Part shown: positions 4,987-13,146 of the stretch, piece after piece
How positions within the stretch are numbered: the stretch's first letter is position 1
Layout of the letters: every line of letters starts with the position of its first letter
NCBI GenBank assembly: GCA_031257735.1
Contig: JAIROC010000345.1
Span: 1 to 13,196, forward strand
DNA: 13,196 nt
Origin: Bacteroidales bacterium
GTDB lineage: Bacteria > Bacteroidota > Bacteroidia > Bacteroidales > WCHB1-69
Direction: 5' to 3'
Program-made: the position numbers and the translations under genes
The notes under the pieces: model-generated
The model's input: the letters and a program-made list of their open reading frames with translations, nothing else
Databases searched by the model: none
What the model was told of the DNA's origin: nothing

Positions 4987-6663
4987 ATGATACAAAAAGT
5001 TCAAATATTTGACATTAATCAATTAAATGCCAAATCAACTACAGAATTACGCGCATTAGCGAAAGGTAAAAAGTTAGCAGGTTGCGAAAAATTAGATAAA
5101 CAAGCATTGATTTATCGTATTCTTGACTATCAAAATGAACAAATGAAAAGTAATGGTACATCTATCTCTTCACAACAGAATAAAAGTATAGATGCAGAAA
5201 GAACATTCATAGAGGAAGAAATCCCTCTACAACAAGATTATAATCTTGAAATCGAAGAGGAAGAACCCTTAATAAGGGAAGAAAATGAGTATGAAGAGGA
5301 AGAGGAAGAGGATGAAGAAGAGGAAAATGGTGATGATGAAGAAGGGGATGAAGAAGAAGATGAAGAGGAAGATGAAATCCAACAGTTCCTTCATGGTGTA
5401 AAAGAAAAAATAGCAGCTGAAATTTCAAAGGAAAACCAACCCAGAGAACAAGCCCAAAATAAAGAACAAACACAAAACATCCAATCAAACCATAACAATC
5501 AAACATCATCTTCATCAGCAATCCCTCAGAAGAAAATTGAATTTCTGGGCAATATTATTGCAGAAGGCGTATTGGAAGTTATGAATGATGGCTTTGGCTT
5601 TTTACGTTCTTCCGATTATAATTATTTGAGTTCTCCTGATGACATTTACGTTTCTCAATCTCAAATAAAACTCTTTGGATTGAAAACGGGAGATACAATC
5701 GAAGGAGCGATACGTCCCCCAAAAGAAGGAGAAAAATATTTTCCCTTGTTGAAAATAGATAAGATAAATAACAAAACACCCGATAAAGTTCGAGATAGAA
5801 TACCCTTTGATTACCTTAAACCACTTTTCCCGGATGAAAAAATAAATTTAATACGGAAAGGAGATAAATCTAATCTCTCTACACGTATTATTGATTTATT
5901 TGCCCCTATCGGTAAAGGACAAAGAGGCTTGATTGTCGCACAACCCAAAACAGGGAAGACGGTTTTATTGAAAGAAATAGCCAATGCAATAGCAGACAAT
6001 CATCCAGAAATATATCTGATAATTTTATTGATAGATGAACGCCCCGAAGAAGTAACCGACATGGAGCGCAGTGTAAATGCCGAAGTGATAGCTTCTACGT
6101 TTGACGAACCTGCCGATAGACATGTTCGCATAGCCAATATTGTTTTGGAAAAAGCAAAACGTTTAGTAGAATGTGGTCATGATGTATGTATCTTGTTAGA
6201 TTCGATTACGCGTTTGGCACGCGCTTATAACACCATAGCTCCAGCATCAGGGAAAGTGCTTTCAGGAGGTGTTGAAGCCAATGCGCTGCAAAAACCTAAA
6301 CGCTTTTTTGGCGCAGCACGTAAAATTGAAGATGGCGGTTCTTTAACCATCATCTCTACTGCCCTTACTGAAACAGGGTCTAAAATGGATGAAGTCATCT
6401 TTGAAGAATTTAAAGGAACAGGAAATATGGAATTACAGTTAGAAAGAAAATTATCTAACAAACGTGTTTTCCCTGCGGTAGATATTGTTGCTTCAAGTAC
6501 TCGTCGCGATGATCTTCTTCAAGATAAAGAAACTTTGCAACGTATTTGGATATTACGAAATCATCTGTCTGACATGAATGCGGTAGAAGCTATGGAATTT
6601 CTAAAAGCAAGAATGCAAAATACCATCTCTAATGATGAATTTCTTATCTCTATGAATGGATAA
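4987..6663 (+). CDS. rho: Transcription termination factor Rho with acidic insertion
   Basis: This 558-residue RNA-dependent ATPase is a hexameric helicase that ends transcription at Rho-dependent sites. Residues 11-50 form the N-terminal Rho helical domain. Residues about 86-132 are an almost continuous Glu/Asp run, and residues 148-180 are a Gln/Asn/Ser-rich low-complexity segment. The cold-shock-like RNA-binding domain follows, with NDGFGFLRS at 200-208. The ATPase core has QPKTGKT (Walker A, 319-325), LIDERPEEVTDM (348-359), CILLDS (Walker B, 401-406), SGGVEANALQKPKRFFGAARK (426-446) and EFKGTGNMELQLER (474-487). The family's usual length is about 420 residues, and the excess is the disordered insertion. 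Bacteroidetes Rho proteins commonly have such an insertion. In Bacteroides thetaiotaomicron the disordered part has been reported to drive phase separation. All catalytic motifs are intact. Confidence 0.97.
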   Translation: MIQKVQIFDINQLNAKSTTELRALAKGKKLAGCEKLDKQALIYRILDYQNEQMKSNGTSISSQQNKSIDAERTFIEEEIPLQQDYNLEIEEEEPLIREENEYEEEEEEDEEEENGDDEEGDEEEDEEEDEIQQFLHGVKEKIAAEISKENQPREQAQNKEQTQNIQSNHNNQTSSSSAIPQKKIEFLGNIIAEGVLEVMNDGFGFLRSSDYNYLSSPDDIYVSQSQIKLFGLKTGDTIEGAIRPPKEGEKYFPLLKIDKINNKTPDKVRDRIPFDYLKPLFPDEKINLIRKGDKSNLSTRIIDLFAPIGKGQRGLIVAQPKTGKTVLLKEIANAIADNHPEIYLIILLIDERPEEVTDMERSVNAEVIASTFDEPADRHVRIANIVLEKAKRLVECGHDVCILLDSITRLARAYNTIAPASGKVLSGGVEANALQKPKRFFGAARKIEDGGSLTIISTALTETGSKMDEVIFEEFKGTGNMELQLERKLSNKRVFPAVDIVASSTRRDDLLQDKETLQRIWILRNHLSDMNAVEAMEFLKARMQNTISNDEFLISMNG

Positions 6664-6714
6664 GTTCAAAACAAAATTAAGACATTATGGGAGAAATACA
6701 GAAAAGAAGAGCAG

Positions 6715-6981
6715 ATGGAACAGTTTAGCAAGGTATGTGAAATGATGATGTTACTGTGTTTTGCTGTGGGATGGCCTGTTTCTATTATCAAAACTTTACG
6801 TACAAAAATAGTAAAAGGGAAAAGCTCATTGTTTATGGTGATTGTCATTTTAGGATATGTGTTTGGAATTATCTATAAAATAACATCGGGTTTCGATTGG
6901 GTGAGTTATATTTACATATTCAATATTGTTATTGTATGTACTGATTTGTTCCTGTATTTCTACTATAGCAAAAATAGATAA
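6715..6981 (+). CDS. Small PQ-loop-like (SemiSWEET-like) membrane protein
   Basis: This 88-residue inner-membrane protein has three predicted hydrophobic helices, at about residues 6-26, 37-56 and 62-83. A cytosolic-type basic loop, KTLRTKIVKGKSSLF (26-40), lies between the first two. The WP at 20-21 near the end of helix 1 and the GKSS segment before helix 2 resemble half-transporters of the PQ-loop/SemiSWEET kind, which dimerise to carry small solutes. The substrate is unknown and I cannot assign transport with certainty. It starts 51 bp after rho on the same strand with no terminator between, so it may be cotranscribed with rho. The ATG at 6687 lies in another frame and is not used. Confidence 0.7.
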   Translation: MEQFSKVCEMMMLLCFAVGWPVSIIKTLRTKIVKGKSSLFMVIVILGYVFGIIYKITSGFDWVSYIYIFNIVIVCTDLFLYFYYSKNR

Positions 6982-7082
6982 GAAATAAAAAAATATCTTT
7001 ATTAGTTTACTGATAAACATAATGTTTGATAGATTAAGTAAAAATATTCACTCAAAAACAGGCATCGTATTACAAAATCTAA

Positions 7083-7090
7083 TACCTTCG
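7083..7090 (+). promoter_or_regulatory. Possible -7 element of the oxidoreductase operon
   Basis: TACCTTCG has one mismatch to TAnnTTTG and lies 55 bp before the first gene of the operon, within a 164-bp intergenic gap. No -33 element at the expected distance was found. Confidence 0.35.
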
Positions 7091-7145
7091 CAAAACAGAT
7101 AATAACAGCATTAAATTTCAGAAATAAATTAAAAATCAAATAATA

Positions 7146-7358
7146 ATGGCAAAAGGAACTATAGTGATCAACACGGAAAAGTGTAAAGGATGTGCCGTTT
7201 GTGTGGGAACATGTCCAAACAAAGTTATCGCTTTGTCTTCAAAAGTGAATGGGAAAGGTTATAATTACCTCGAAATGGTCAATGAGAATTGCATAGGTTG
7301 TGCAAATTGTGCAATTGTATGTCCCGATGGAGTAATAACCGTATATAGAGCCAAATAA
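7146..7358 (+). CDS. 2-oxoacid:ferredoxin oxidoreductase, ferredoxin-like delta subunit
   Basis: This 70-residue protein has two complete CxxCxxCxxxCP motifs: C13, C16, C19, C23 and C49, C52, C55, C59. They hold two [4Fe-4S] clusters that pass electrons from the TPP-containing core to free ferredoxin. Its size and position immediately upstream of the alpha subunit gene identify it as the delta (KorD/VorD-type) subunit rather than a free ferredoxin. It is the first gene of a four-gene operon, 20 bp before the next gene, whose start is preceded by AAAGGAG. The full set of cysteines is present. Confidence 0.92.
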   Translation: MAKGTIVINTEKCKGCAVCVGTCPNKVIALSSKVNGKGYNYLEMVNENCIGCANCAIVCPDGVITVYRAK

Positions 7359-7378
7359 TAATCAAAAAAGGAGTCAGA

Positions 7379-8461
7379 ATGAAAGAATTACGATTAATGA
7401 AAGGAAATGAAGCAGTAGCGGAAAGCGCTATTCGCTATGGAGTGGATGGCTATTTTGGTTATCCGATAACCCCTCAATCCGAGATATTAGAACATTTAAT
7501 GGTAGAAGATCCATACAAGAAAACAGGTATGGTAGTATTGCAAGCAGAAAGTGAAGTCGCATCTATTAATATGGTATACGGAGGAGCAGCCTGCGGGAAA
7601 CGTGTAATGACAACATCTTCAAGTCCGGGTATCAGTCTAATGCAGGAAGGATTATCTTATATTGCAGGCGCAGAGCTTCCGTGTCTGGTAGTTAATGTGG
7701 TTCGTGGAGGTCCGGGACTTGGAACAATACAACCTTCACAAGCCGATTATTTTCAAACAACAAAAGGCGGCGGACATGGCGATTACCGTTTAATCACACT
7801 TGCGCCAGCATCAGTACAGGAAATGTATGATTTTGTAGGCTTGGCTTTTGAATTGGCATTCAAATATCGCAACCCTGCCATGATTTTATCCGATGGCGTT
7901 ATCGGTCAAGTAATGGAAAAAGTGGTTATTGACGATTATAAACCCCGTTGGACAGATGATTACATTAAAAAATCTTTCCCATGGGCTACAACAGGAAAAA
8001 ATCCCCAACAACCTCATGTAATCATCACTTCATTACAATTAGATTCTGTCAAACAGGAACAGGTAAATTTGCGTATTCAAGCCAAATACAGAGAATGCGA
8101 AAAAAATGATGTCCGTTACGAATTAATAAACTGTGACGACGCTGAATATGTATTTGTCGCTTACGGTTCGTCTGCCCGTATTTGCCAAAAAGCTATTGAA
8201 TTGGGAAGAGAAAAAGGATTAAAAGTAGGGTTGGTACGTCCAATTACTTTATGGCCCTTCCCAACAAAAATATTACGAGATATGACCAATAAAGTAAAAG
8301 GTATGTTATCGGTAGAAATGAGCGCAGGACAAATGGTAGAAGATGTTCTTTTGGCAACTCAACATAAAATCAAAGTAGATCATTTTGGACGTTTTGGGGG
8401 AATTATCCCTACACCACAAGAAGTATTGGAAGCATTAGAAACAAAAATTATTGGAGGATAA
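7379..8461 (+). CDS. vorB: 2-oxoacid (probably 2-oxoisovalerate):ferredoxin oxidoreductase alpha subunit
   Basis: This 360-residue cytoplasmic subunit begins MKELRLMKGNEAVAESAIRYG. It contains GYPITPQSEI (27-36), the pyrimidine-binding region of TPP-dependent ferredoxin oxidoreductases. LQAESEVASI (54-63) carries the conserved Glu region that activates the cofactor, and TTSSSPGISLMQEG (78-91) is another family block. The C-terminal half holds the transketolase C-like domain (about 225-345). With the beta subunit it decarboxylates a 2-oxoacid and forms acyl-CoA. Overall similarity to proteins annotated VorB in Bacteroidales suggests branched-chain 2-oxoacids such as 2-oxoisovalerate, but 2-oxoglutarate cannot be excluded from sequence. 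An SD-like AAAGGAG at 7367-7373 precedes the ATG. The stop lies just ahead of the next gene, whose GGAGG falls inside this gene's last codons. Confidence 0.9.
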   Translation: MKELRLMKGNEAVAESAIRYGVDGYFGYPITPQSEILEHLMVEDPYKKTGMVVLQAESEVASINMVYGGAACGKRVMTTSSSPGISLMQEGLSYIAGAELPCLVVNVVRGGPGLGTIQPSQADYFQTTKGGGHGDYRLITLAPASVQEMYDFVGLAFELAFKYRNPAMILSDGVIGQVMEKVVIDDYKPRWTDDYIKKSFPWATTGKNPQQPHVIITSLQLDSVKQEQVNLRIQAKYRECEKNDVRYELINCDDAEYVFVAYGSSARICQKAIELGREKGLKVGLVRPITLWPFPTKILRDMTNKVKGMLSVEMSAGQMVEDVLLATQHKIKVDHFGRFGGIIPTPQEVLEALETKIIGG

Positions 8462-8465
8462 TACA

Positions 8466-9230
8466 ATGAATGAAAATATAATCAAACCGGAAAATTTAAT
8501 ATATAGAAGAACTCCCGTACTTACAGACAATATTATGCATTATTGTCCGGGATGTGGACACGGTACTGTTCACCGCATCGTTGCAGAGGTGATAGAAGAA
8601 ATGGGTATTCAGGAGACAACAATAGGCGTTGCACCCGTAGGATGTTCTGTTTTAGCATACAACTATTTTGAAGTAGACATGCAAGAAGCGGCTCATGGTC
8701 GGGCGCCTGCATTAGCAACAGCAATCAAACGGTTAAAACCTGATTTCCATGTTTTCACTTATCAAGGAGATGGAGATTTGGCAGCAATAGGAACAGCAGA
8801 AACTATCCATGCCTGCAATCGGGGGGAAAATATCACCATGATTTTTATCAATAACGGTATTTATGGTATGACAGGCGGACAAATGGCGCCTACTACTTTG
8901 GAAGGAATGAAAACAGCAACTTCGCCCTACGGACGGGATATTCCAACAATGGGAAATCCATTGCGAATTACTGAATTGTTGGCGCAATTGCCGGGAACTT
9001 ATTATGTTACTCGTCAAGCCGTGTATACGCCCGCTTTGGTACGAAAATGTAAAAAAGCTATTCGACAAGCATTCGAAAACCAAAACAAACAAAAAGGTAC
9101 TTCTTTTATCGAAGTAGTATCCAATTGTAATTCAGGATGGAAAATGACACCCGTTGCTGCCAATAAATGGTTAGAAGAAAATATGTTATCATTATATCCT
9201 CTTGGAGATATTAAAGTTCCGACAGTATAA
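8466..9230 (+). CDS. 2-oxoacid:ferredoxin oxidoreductase TPP-binding beta subunit
   Basis: This 254-residue subunit carries the thiamine diphosphate site. YCPGCGHG at 26-33 is a family block, and its Cys pair is typical of KorB/VorA-type subunits. GDGD at 101-104 begins the GDG-x(n)-NN metal/TPP motif that ends with NN at 129-130, and GMTGGQ at 134-139 follows. The frame extends upstream to a TTG at 8451, which lies inside the previous gene. I choose the ATG at 8466 because GGAGG at 8453-8457 is a good ribosome binding site 8 bases before it. That places the start four bases after the alpha subunit stop, so translation is probably coupled. The subunit works with the alpha, gamma and delta subunits encoded around it. 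Confidence 0.93.
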   Translation: MNENIIKPENLIYRRTPVLTDNIMHYCPGCGHGTVHRIVAEVIEEMGIQETTIGVAPVGCSVLAYNYFEVDMQEAAHGRAPALATAIKRLKPDFHVFTYQGDGDLAAIGTAETIHACNRGENITMIFINNGIYGMTGGQMAPTTLEGMKTATSPYGRDIPTMGNPLRITELLAQLPGTYYVTRQAVYTPALVRKCKKAIRQAFENQNKQKGTSFIEVVSNCNSGWKMTPVAANKWLEENMLSLYPLGDIKVPTV

Positions 9231-9267
9231 ATAAATTAATTTCATAATAATTTAAAGATAAAAAGAT

Positions 9268-9819
9268 ATGACTGAAGAGATAATCATAGCTGGTTTTGGA
9301 GGACAAGGCGTTCTTTCTATGGGTAAAATACTCGCCTATTCGGGGGTGATGCAAAATAAAGAGGTTAGCTGGATGCCGAGTTATGGTCCCGAAATGCGTG
9401 GAGGAACATCAAATGTAACCGTTATCATTAGTGACGAACGTATTAATTCTCCTGTATTATCGGTGTTTGACTCGGCTATTATTCTTAACCAACAATCCTT
9501 GGATAAATTTGAACAGGCGGTAAAACCGGGCGGATTGCTTTTATATGATCCCAATGGAATTATTCACCATCCTGTTCGTAAGGATATCAATATTTATCAA
9601 ATCGCAGCAACAGACAAAGCTGCTGAAATAGGTATTCCAAAGCTGTTCAACATGATAGTTTTGGGTGGATTTTTGAAATATAAGCCTATTGTACAGGAAG
9701 AATTTATCCGTAAAGGATTGGAGAAATCATTGCCTGCCCGTCATCACGGACTAATCCCTGATAATGAAAAAGCAATTAAGGTAGGCATGGAAATAGTGAA
9801 ACCCTATCATATATTATAA
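9268..9819 (+). CDS. 2-oxoacid:ferredoxin oxidoreductase gamma subunit
   Basis: This 183-residue protein is the gamma (KorC/VorC-type) domain of 2-oxoacid:ferredoxin oxidoreductases. It has the glycine-rich AGFGGQGVLSMG at 8-19, SYGPEMRGGTSNV (43-55) and PGGLLLYDPNGI (87-98). The subunit contributes to the coenzyme A side of the catalytic cavity. It follows the beta subunit gene by 37 bp and is the last gene of the operon, since a strong intrinsic terminator begins 22 bp after its stop. With delta, alpha and beta it completes a four-subunit enzyme. All parts are present and none looks truncated. Confidence 0.93.
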   Translation: MTEEIIIAGFGGQGVLSMGKILAYSGVMQNKEVSWMPSYGPEMRGGTSNVTVIISDERINSPVLSVFDSAIILNQQSLDKFEQAVKPGGLLLYDPNGIIHHPVRKDINIYQIAATDKAAEIGIPKLFNMIVLGGFLKYKPIVQEEFIRKGLEKSLPARHHGLIPDNEKAIKVGMEIVKPYHIL

Positions 9820-9841
9820 AGAATAATATTTTTTCTTGGGG

Positions 9842-9873
9842 GGGCGTCCTTACATTGAGCGACGCCCTTTTTT
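9842..9873 (+). terminator. Intrinsic terminator of the oxidoreductase operon
   Basis: GGGCGTC at 9842-9848 pairs with GACGCCC at 9861-9867 around a 12-base loop, followed by a run of T at 9868-9874. It lies 22 bp after the gamma subunit stop codon and separates the operon from the symporter gene. Confidence 0.9.
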
Positions 9874-9938
9874 TATCATTTCATCTAATCAAATACGAAA
9901 AAAATCTGTCGCTTAACCATTAATAATTGTTCTTCTTG

Positions 9939-11399
9939 ATGCAAATAGTTATATTTATCTGTTTTGTATTGTATACAATTATGTTGTTTTCCATCATGTG
10001 GAAGACTTCCCGCAAAGCAAACAATGAAACTTATTTTGTCGGAAACAGACGTTCTCCGTGGTTTGTTGTGGCTTATGGAATGATAGGAGCATCTCTTTCA
10101 GGCGTAACCTTACTCTCAGTTACAGGAGATGTATACACTACACAATTTACCTATTATGGAATTGTGATTGGATATGTAATTGGATATGTCGTTATTGCTA
10201 ATATTTTATTACCGCTTTACTATAAATTGAACTTAACCTCTATTTATACGTATTTGGAACAGCGATTTGGAATTGCTTCGTATAAAACGGGGTCATTCTT
10301 TTTTATTTTGTCGCGATTACTTGGTTCTGCTTTGCGAATGTATTTGGTGATTTATGTATTGCAGGATTTTGTTTTTCGACACTGGCATATTCCGATTGCA
10401 GTTACTGCTTTTTTATTTGTCGCTATTATATTGCTTTATACGTTTAGAGGAGGAATTAAAACAATTGTCTGGACAGATACTTTGCAAACAACATTTTTAT
10501 TGGTAGCCTTGATCTTCACAATTATATTTATCCCGAAAGAAATGAATTTTTCCTTTACACAACTGTTCAGTGAAATGCACACAGGCGGTTATTCGAAAAT
10601 ATTTCATCTTGATTGGAGAGAACATAATTTTTTTCTCAAACAAATTTTAAGCGGAGCTTTTATTACCATTACCATGACGGGCTTGGATCAGGATATGATG
10701 CAAAAGAATTTAAGTTGCAAAAATCTAAAAGATGCTCAACGGAATATGTATACTTTTTCAGGTATTTTGGTCGTGGTAAATGCACTCTTTTTGTTGTTGG
10801 GGGGAACATTGATTGTCTATGCACTCAATAACGGTATAGATTTAACAGCCATGAAAACAGATCGTATTTTCCCTACTATTGCTTTTGAATATTTACCGCC
10901 GATTGCAGGTATTGTTTTCGTTTTGGGATTGATAGCTGCAGGTTACTCCAGCGCTGACGGAACAATTACAGCGCTCACAACAGCTTTGTGCGTTGATTTT
11001 ATCGGCTTACACAAACTGAATAAAACCGAAAAAGAAAAAATAACAATTAGACGATATATACATCTTTTGATAGGAACGCTTTTTTTGGCTGTCATTCTTA
11101 TTTTTTCACGTTATCATGATGATGCGCTTATTCGGATTATTTTTCAGGTGGCAGGATATACTTATGGTCCTTTATTGGGACTTTTTACCTTTGGACTTTT
11201 TACCAAAAGAGTTGTAAATGCTGATTTTCTTGTTCCTCTTTTGGCCTGTCTTTCTCCTGTCATTTGTTTTTTCCTGAACAGGTATTCCAAAGAATTGTTT
11301 CGAAATTATGAATTTGGTTTTGAGCTTTTACTTGTCAATGGAATGCTTATGTTTATCTTTTTATGGTTCATCAGTAAGAAAAAACAGTCTGCTTCCTAA
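9939..11399 (+). CDS. Sodium:solute symporter (SSS family)
   Basis: This inner-membrane transporter of about 486 residues has roughly 12-13 hydrophobic helices. It belongs to the SSS (SLC5-type) family that couples sodium entry to uptake of sugars, carboxylates, sialic acid or similar solutes. The first helix is followed by KANNETYFVGNRRSPWFVVA, the usual loop, then GASLSGVTLLSVTGDVY at the start of the unwound helix 1 region. YSSADGTITALTTALCVDF, about residues 340-358, is a conserved segment near the sodium site. The substrate cannot be told from sequence. I choose the ATG at 9939 over the in-frame TTG at 9927, which would add four residues. No neighbouring catabolic genes indicate a substrate. 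The terminator upstream shows it is a separate transcription unit, although I see no clear promoter. Confidence 0.88.
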   Translation: MQIVIFICFVLYTIMLFSIMWKTSRKANNETYFVGNRRSPWFVVAYGMIGASLSGVTLLSVTGDVYTTQFTYYGIVIGYVIGYVVIANILLPLYYKLNLTSIYTYLEQRFGIASYKTGSFFFILSRLLGSALRMYLVIYVLQDFVFRHWHIPIAVTAFLFVAIILLYTFRGGIKTIVWTDTLQTTFLLVALIFTIIFIPKEMNFSFTQLFSEMHTGGYSKIFHLDWREHNFFLKQILSGAFITITMTGLDQDMMQKNLSCKNLKDAQRNMYTFSGILVVVNALFLLLGGTLIVYALNNGIDLTAMKTDRIFPTIAFEYLPPIAGIVFVLGLIAAGYSSADGTITALTTALCVDFIGLHKLNKTEKEKITIRRYIHLLIGTLFLAVILIFSRYHDDALIRIIFQVAGYTYGPLLGLFTFGLFTKRVVNADFLVPLLACLSPVICFFLNRYSKELFRNYEFGFELLLVNGMLMFIFLWFISKKKQSAS

Positions 11400-11444
11400 T
11401 ATGGATAACCATCAAACAGGCGAACAGGATTACCTTTTAAAATG

Positions 11445-11452
11445 TATCTTTG
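11445..11452 (+). promoter_or_regulatory. -7 promoter element of lipA-lipB
   Basis: TATCTTTG is a perfect match to TAnnTTTG, lying 21 bp before the lipA ATG at 11474. The longer reading frame's TTG at 11450 is part of this element and so is unlikely to be a start. No good -33 is seen. Confidence 0.65.
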
Positions 11453-11473
11453 CACAATAATTCTTTTTCAACA

Positions 11474-12337
11474 ATGATAGAACGCAAACCTGATTGGTTA
11501 AAAATAAAGTTAGAAACAAAAGGAGAATATCCAAAAGTCAAAAAGATAGTAGAACTAAATGGATTACATACAATATGCAGTAGCGGAAAATGCCCTAACA
11601 TCGGACAATGCTGGAATATGGGAACAGCTACATTCATGATTTTGGGAGATATTTGTACACGTTCATGCAAATTCTGCGCAACAAAAACAGGAAAACCATC
11701 TCCGCCTGATGTCCTCGAACCCCCAAAAATAGCTGACAGTATTGCGCTCATGCACTTAAAACATTGTGTTATCACCTCGGTAGACAGAGATGATTTACAA
11801 GATAAAGGAGCATCCTTTTGGGCTAAAACTATTACCGCTGTCCGTGAAAAAAATCCTCATATTCTCATAGAAGTATTAGTCCCCGATTTCGATAACAGGG
11901 ATGAATATTTGAATATTGTTTTTGAAGCAAAACCCGATATCTTCGGACATAATATAGAAACGGTTAAACGACTATCTCCCCTAGTTAGAAGTCGCGCAAA
12001 TTATGATAACAGTATGGATGTTTTGCGAAAGGCTGCTTCAAAAGGATTTATTGTCAAGTCCGGACTTATGGCAGGACTTGGCGAAACGGAAACAGAAATG
12101 AAAGAGGCTTTGAACGATTTAAGAAATATCGGCTGTCAAATGGTTACTATCGGTCAGTATTTACAACCGACAAAAAATAATTTACCGGTAAGTGAATATG
12201 TAACTCCCGAACAGTTTGAAAAATACCGTACTTTTGCCTGCGAAATCGGATTTGAAAGTGTGGAAAGCGCTCCTTTGGTACGTTCATCTTTTATGGCGGA
12301 ACGCAGTTTTGTATCTTCTAAAATTCAAAAAGGATAA
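11474..12337 (+). CDS. lipA: Lipoyl synthase
   Basis: This 287-residue radical SAM enzyme inserts two sulfur atoms into the protein-bound octanoyl chain to make the lipoyl cofactor. The auxiliary [4Fe-4S] cluster, which is consumed as sulfur donor, is bound by C35, C40 and C46 in CSSGKCPNIGQCW. The SAM-binding cluster is bound by C61, C65 and C68 in CTRSCKFC. The C-terminal RSSF at 270-273 supplies the serine ligand of the auxiliary cluster. TSVDRDDLQDKGA and SGLMAGLGET are further family blocks. I choose the ATG at 11474 because the upstream TTG at 11450 lies in a promoter element. Its product acts on the octanoylated protein made by LipB, encoded 6 bp downstream, so the two genes are almost certainly cotranscribed. 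Complete and apparently active. Confidence 0.96.
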   Translation: MIERKPDWLKIKLETKGEYPKVKKIVELNGLHTICSSGKCPNIGQCWNMGTATFMILGDICTRSCKFCATKTGKPSPPDVLEPPKIADSIALMHLKHCVITSVDRDDLQDKGASFWAKTITAVREKNPHILIEVLVPDFDNRDEYLNIVFEAKPDIFGHNIETVKRLSPLVRSRANYDNSMDVLRKAASKGFIVKSGLMAGLGETETEMKEALNDLRNIGCQMVTIGQYLQPTKNNLPVSEYVTPEQFEKYRTFACEIGFESVESAPLVRSSFMAERSFVSSKIQKG

Positions 12338-12343
12338 ACTAAA

Positions 12344-13036
12344 ATGAACTCAACTATACAGTATATAGATTGGAAAATGATACCTTACAAAGAGGCTTGG
12401 GACAGACAAAAGAAACTCTTTGAAGAATTGATAACACTGAAATCCAATTTTGACAATCCTGATAAGGAAAGTATTATACAACGATTTATTCTTTGTGAGC
12501 ATCCGCATGTGTATACCTTGGGAAAGAATGGACAAGTAAATAACATGCTTATCAATGATGAATTTATGAAGCAAATCAATGCCTCGTATTATCGAATTGA
12601 CAGAGGAGGTGATATTACTTATCATGGTCCCGGGCAGATAGTCGGTTATCCTATTCTTGATTTGCAACAACTGCATTTGTCGTTAAAAGAGTATGTGCAT
12701 TGCATTGAAGAAATGATTATCTTGACGCTGAAAGATTATCATATCACCTCCTCGCGAATATCAGGAGCAACAGGCGTATGGTTAGACGCTAACACAAAAA
12801 ATGCCCGCAAAATTTGTGCTATCGGTATACGTGCAAGTCGATATGTAACCATGCACGGATTTGCATTCAATATCAATACGGATTTATCTTATTTTTCGCA
12901 TATTAATCCTTGTGGGTTCGTCGACAAAGGGGTAACTTCCCTCTCGCAAGAATTACAGAGAAAAATCGATATGGAAGAAGTCAAACATAAATTATACACT
13001 CATTTCCAAACATTGATAATTATGCCCCGTAACTAA
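12344..13036 (+). CDS. lipB: Octanoyl-[ACP]:protein N-octanoyltransferase
   Basis: This 230-residue enzyme moves octanoate from acyl carrier protein to the lipoyl-domain lysine of target proteins, forming a thioester on its catalytic cysteine. RGGDITYHGPGQIVGYPILD at 87-106 is the family signature. K156 in RKICAIGIR and C190 in NPCGF form the Cys/Lys catalytic pair, and YVTMHGFAFN at 167-176 is conserved. The length is close to the usual 210-240 residues. It starts 6 bp after lipA. Substrates are probably the E2 subunits of 2-oxoacid dehydrogenases or the glycine cleavage H protein, neither encoded in this window. The last few residues (MPRN) are followed by a short intergenic region to the window end. 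Confidence 0.95.
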   Translation: MNSTIQYIDWKMIPYKEAWDRQKKLFEELITLKSNFDNPDKESIIQRFILCEHPHVYTLGKNGQVNNMLINDEFMKQINASYYRIDRGGDITYHGPGQIVGYPILDLQQLHLSLKEYVHCIEEMIILTLKDYHITSSRISGATGVWLDANTKNARKICAIGIRASRYVTMHGFAFNINTDLSYFSHINPCGFVDKGVTSLSQELQRKIDMEEVKHKLYTHFQTLIIMPRN

Positions 13037-13039
13037 AGG

Positions 13040-13063
13040 CGAAAGAGGCTGTGTGAAAAGTAT
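13040..13063 (+). repeat. 24-bp dispersed motif, copy 2 (possible IS end)
   Basis: The segment contains GAGGCTGTGTGAAAAGTA and matches the reverse complement of 2359-2382 at 20 of 24 bases. It begins four bases after the lipB stop codon. Confidence 0.55.
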
Positions 13064-13128
13064 TTTCGTAACAATATAAGTCATCATTATGTGGCATGAT
13101 TATTATAATATTGCGCCATCTCAAGCAA

Positions 13129-13146
13129 GGAAGACATTTGTCTTCC
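13129..13146. repeat. Perfect 7-bp hairpin downstream of lipB
   Basis: GGAAGAC at 13129-13135 pairs with GTCTTCC at 13140-13146 around a 4-base loop (ATTT). Neither strand has a following T run, so it is not a standard intrinsic terminator. It could be part of a repeat continuing beyond the window edge. Positions 13064-13196 otherwise hold no gene I can support. Confidence 0.5.

Noticed and set aside
5207..5521. Minus-strand 104-residue Leu/His/Phe-rich ORF opposite rho
   Set aside because: It is the complement of the Glu/Asp codon run in Rho, so its composition is an artefact.
9927..9929. TTG start for the sodium symporter
   Set aside because: An ATG four codons downstream fits better and no ribosome binding site favours the TTG.
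13129..13146. Intrinsic terminator of lipA-lipB
   Set aside because: The hairpin is perfect but is followed by ACAAAAAG rather than a T run, and it is about 90 bp from the stop codon.
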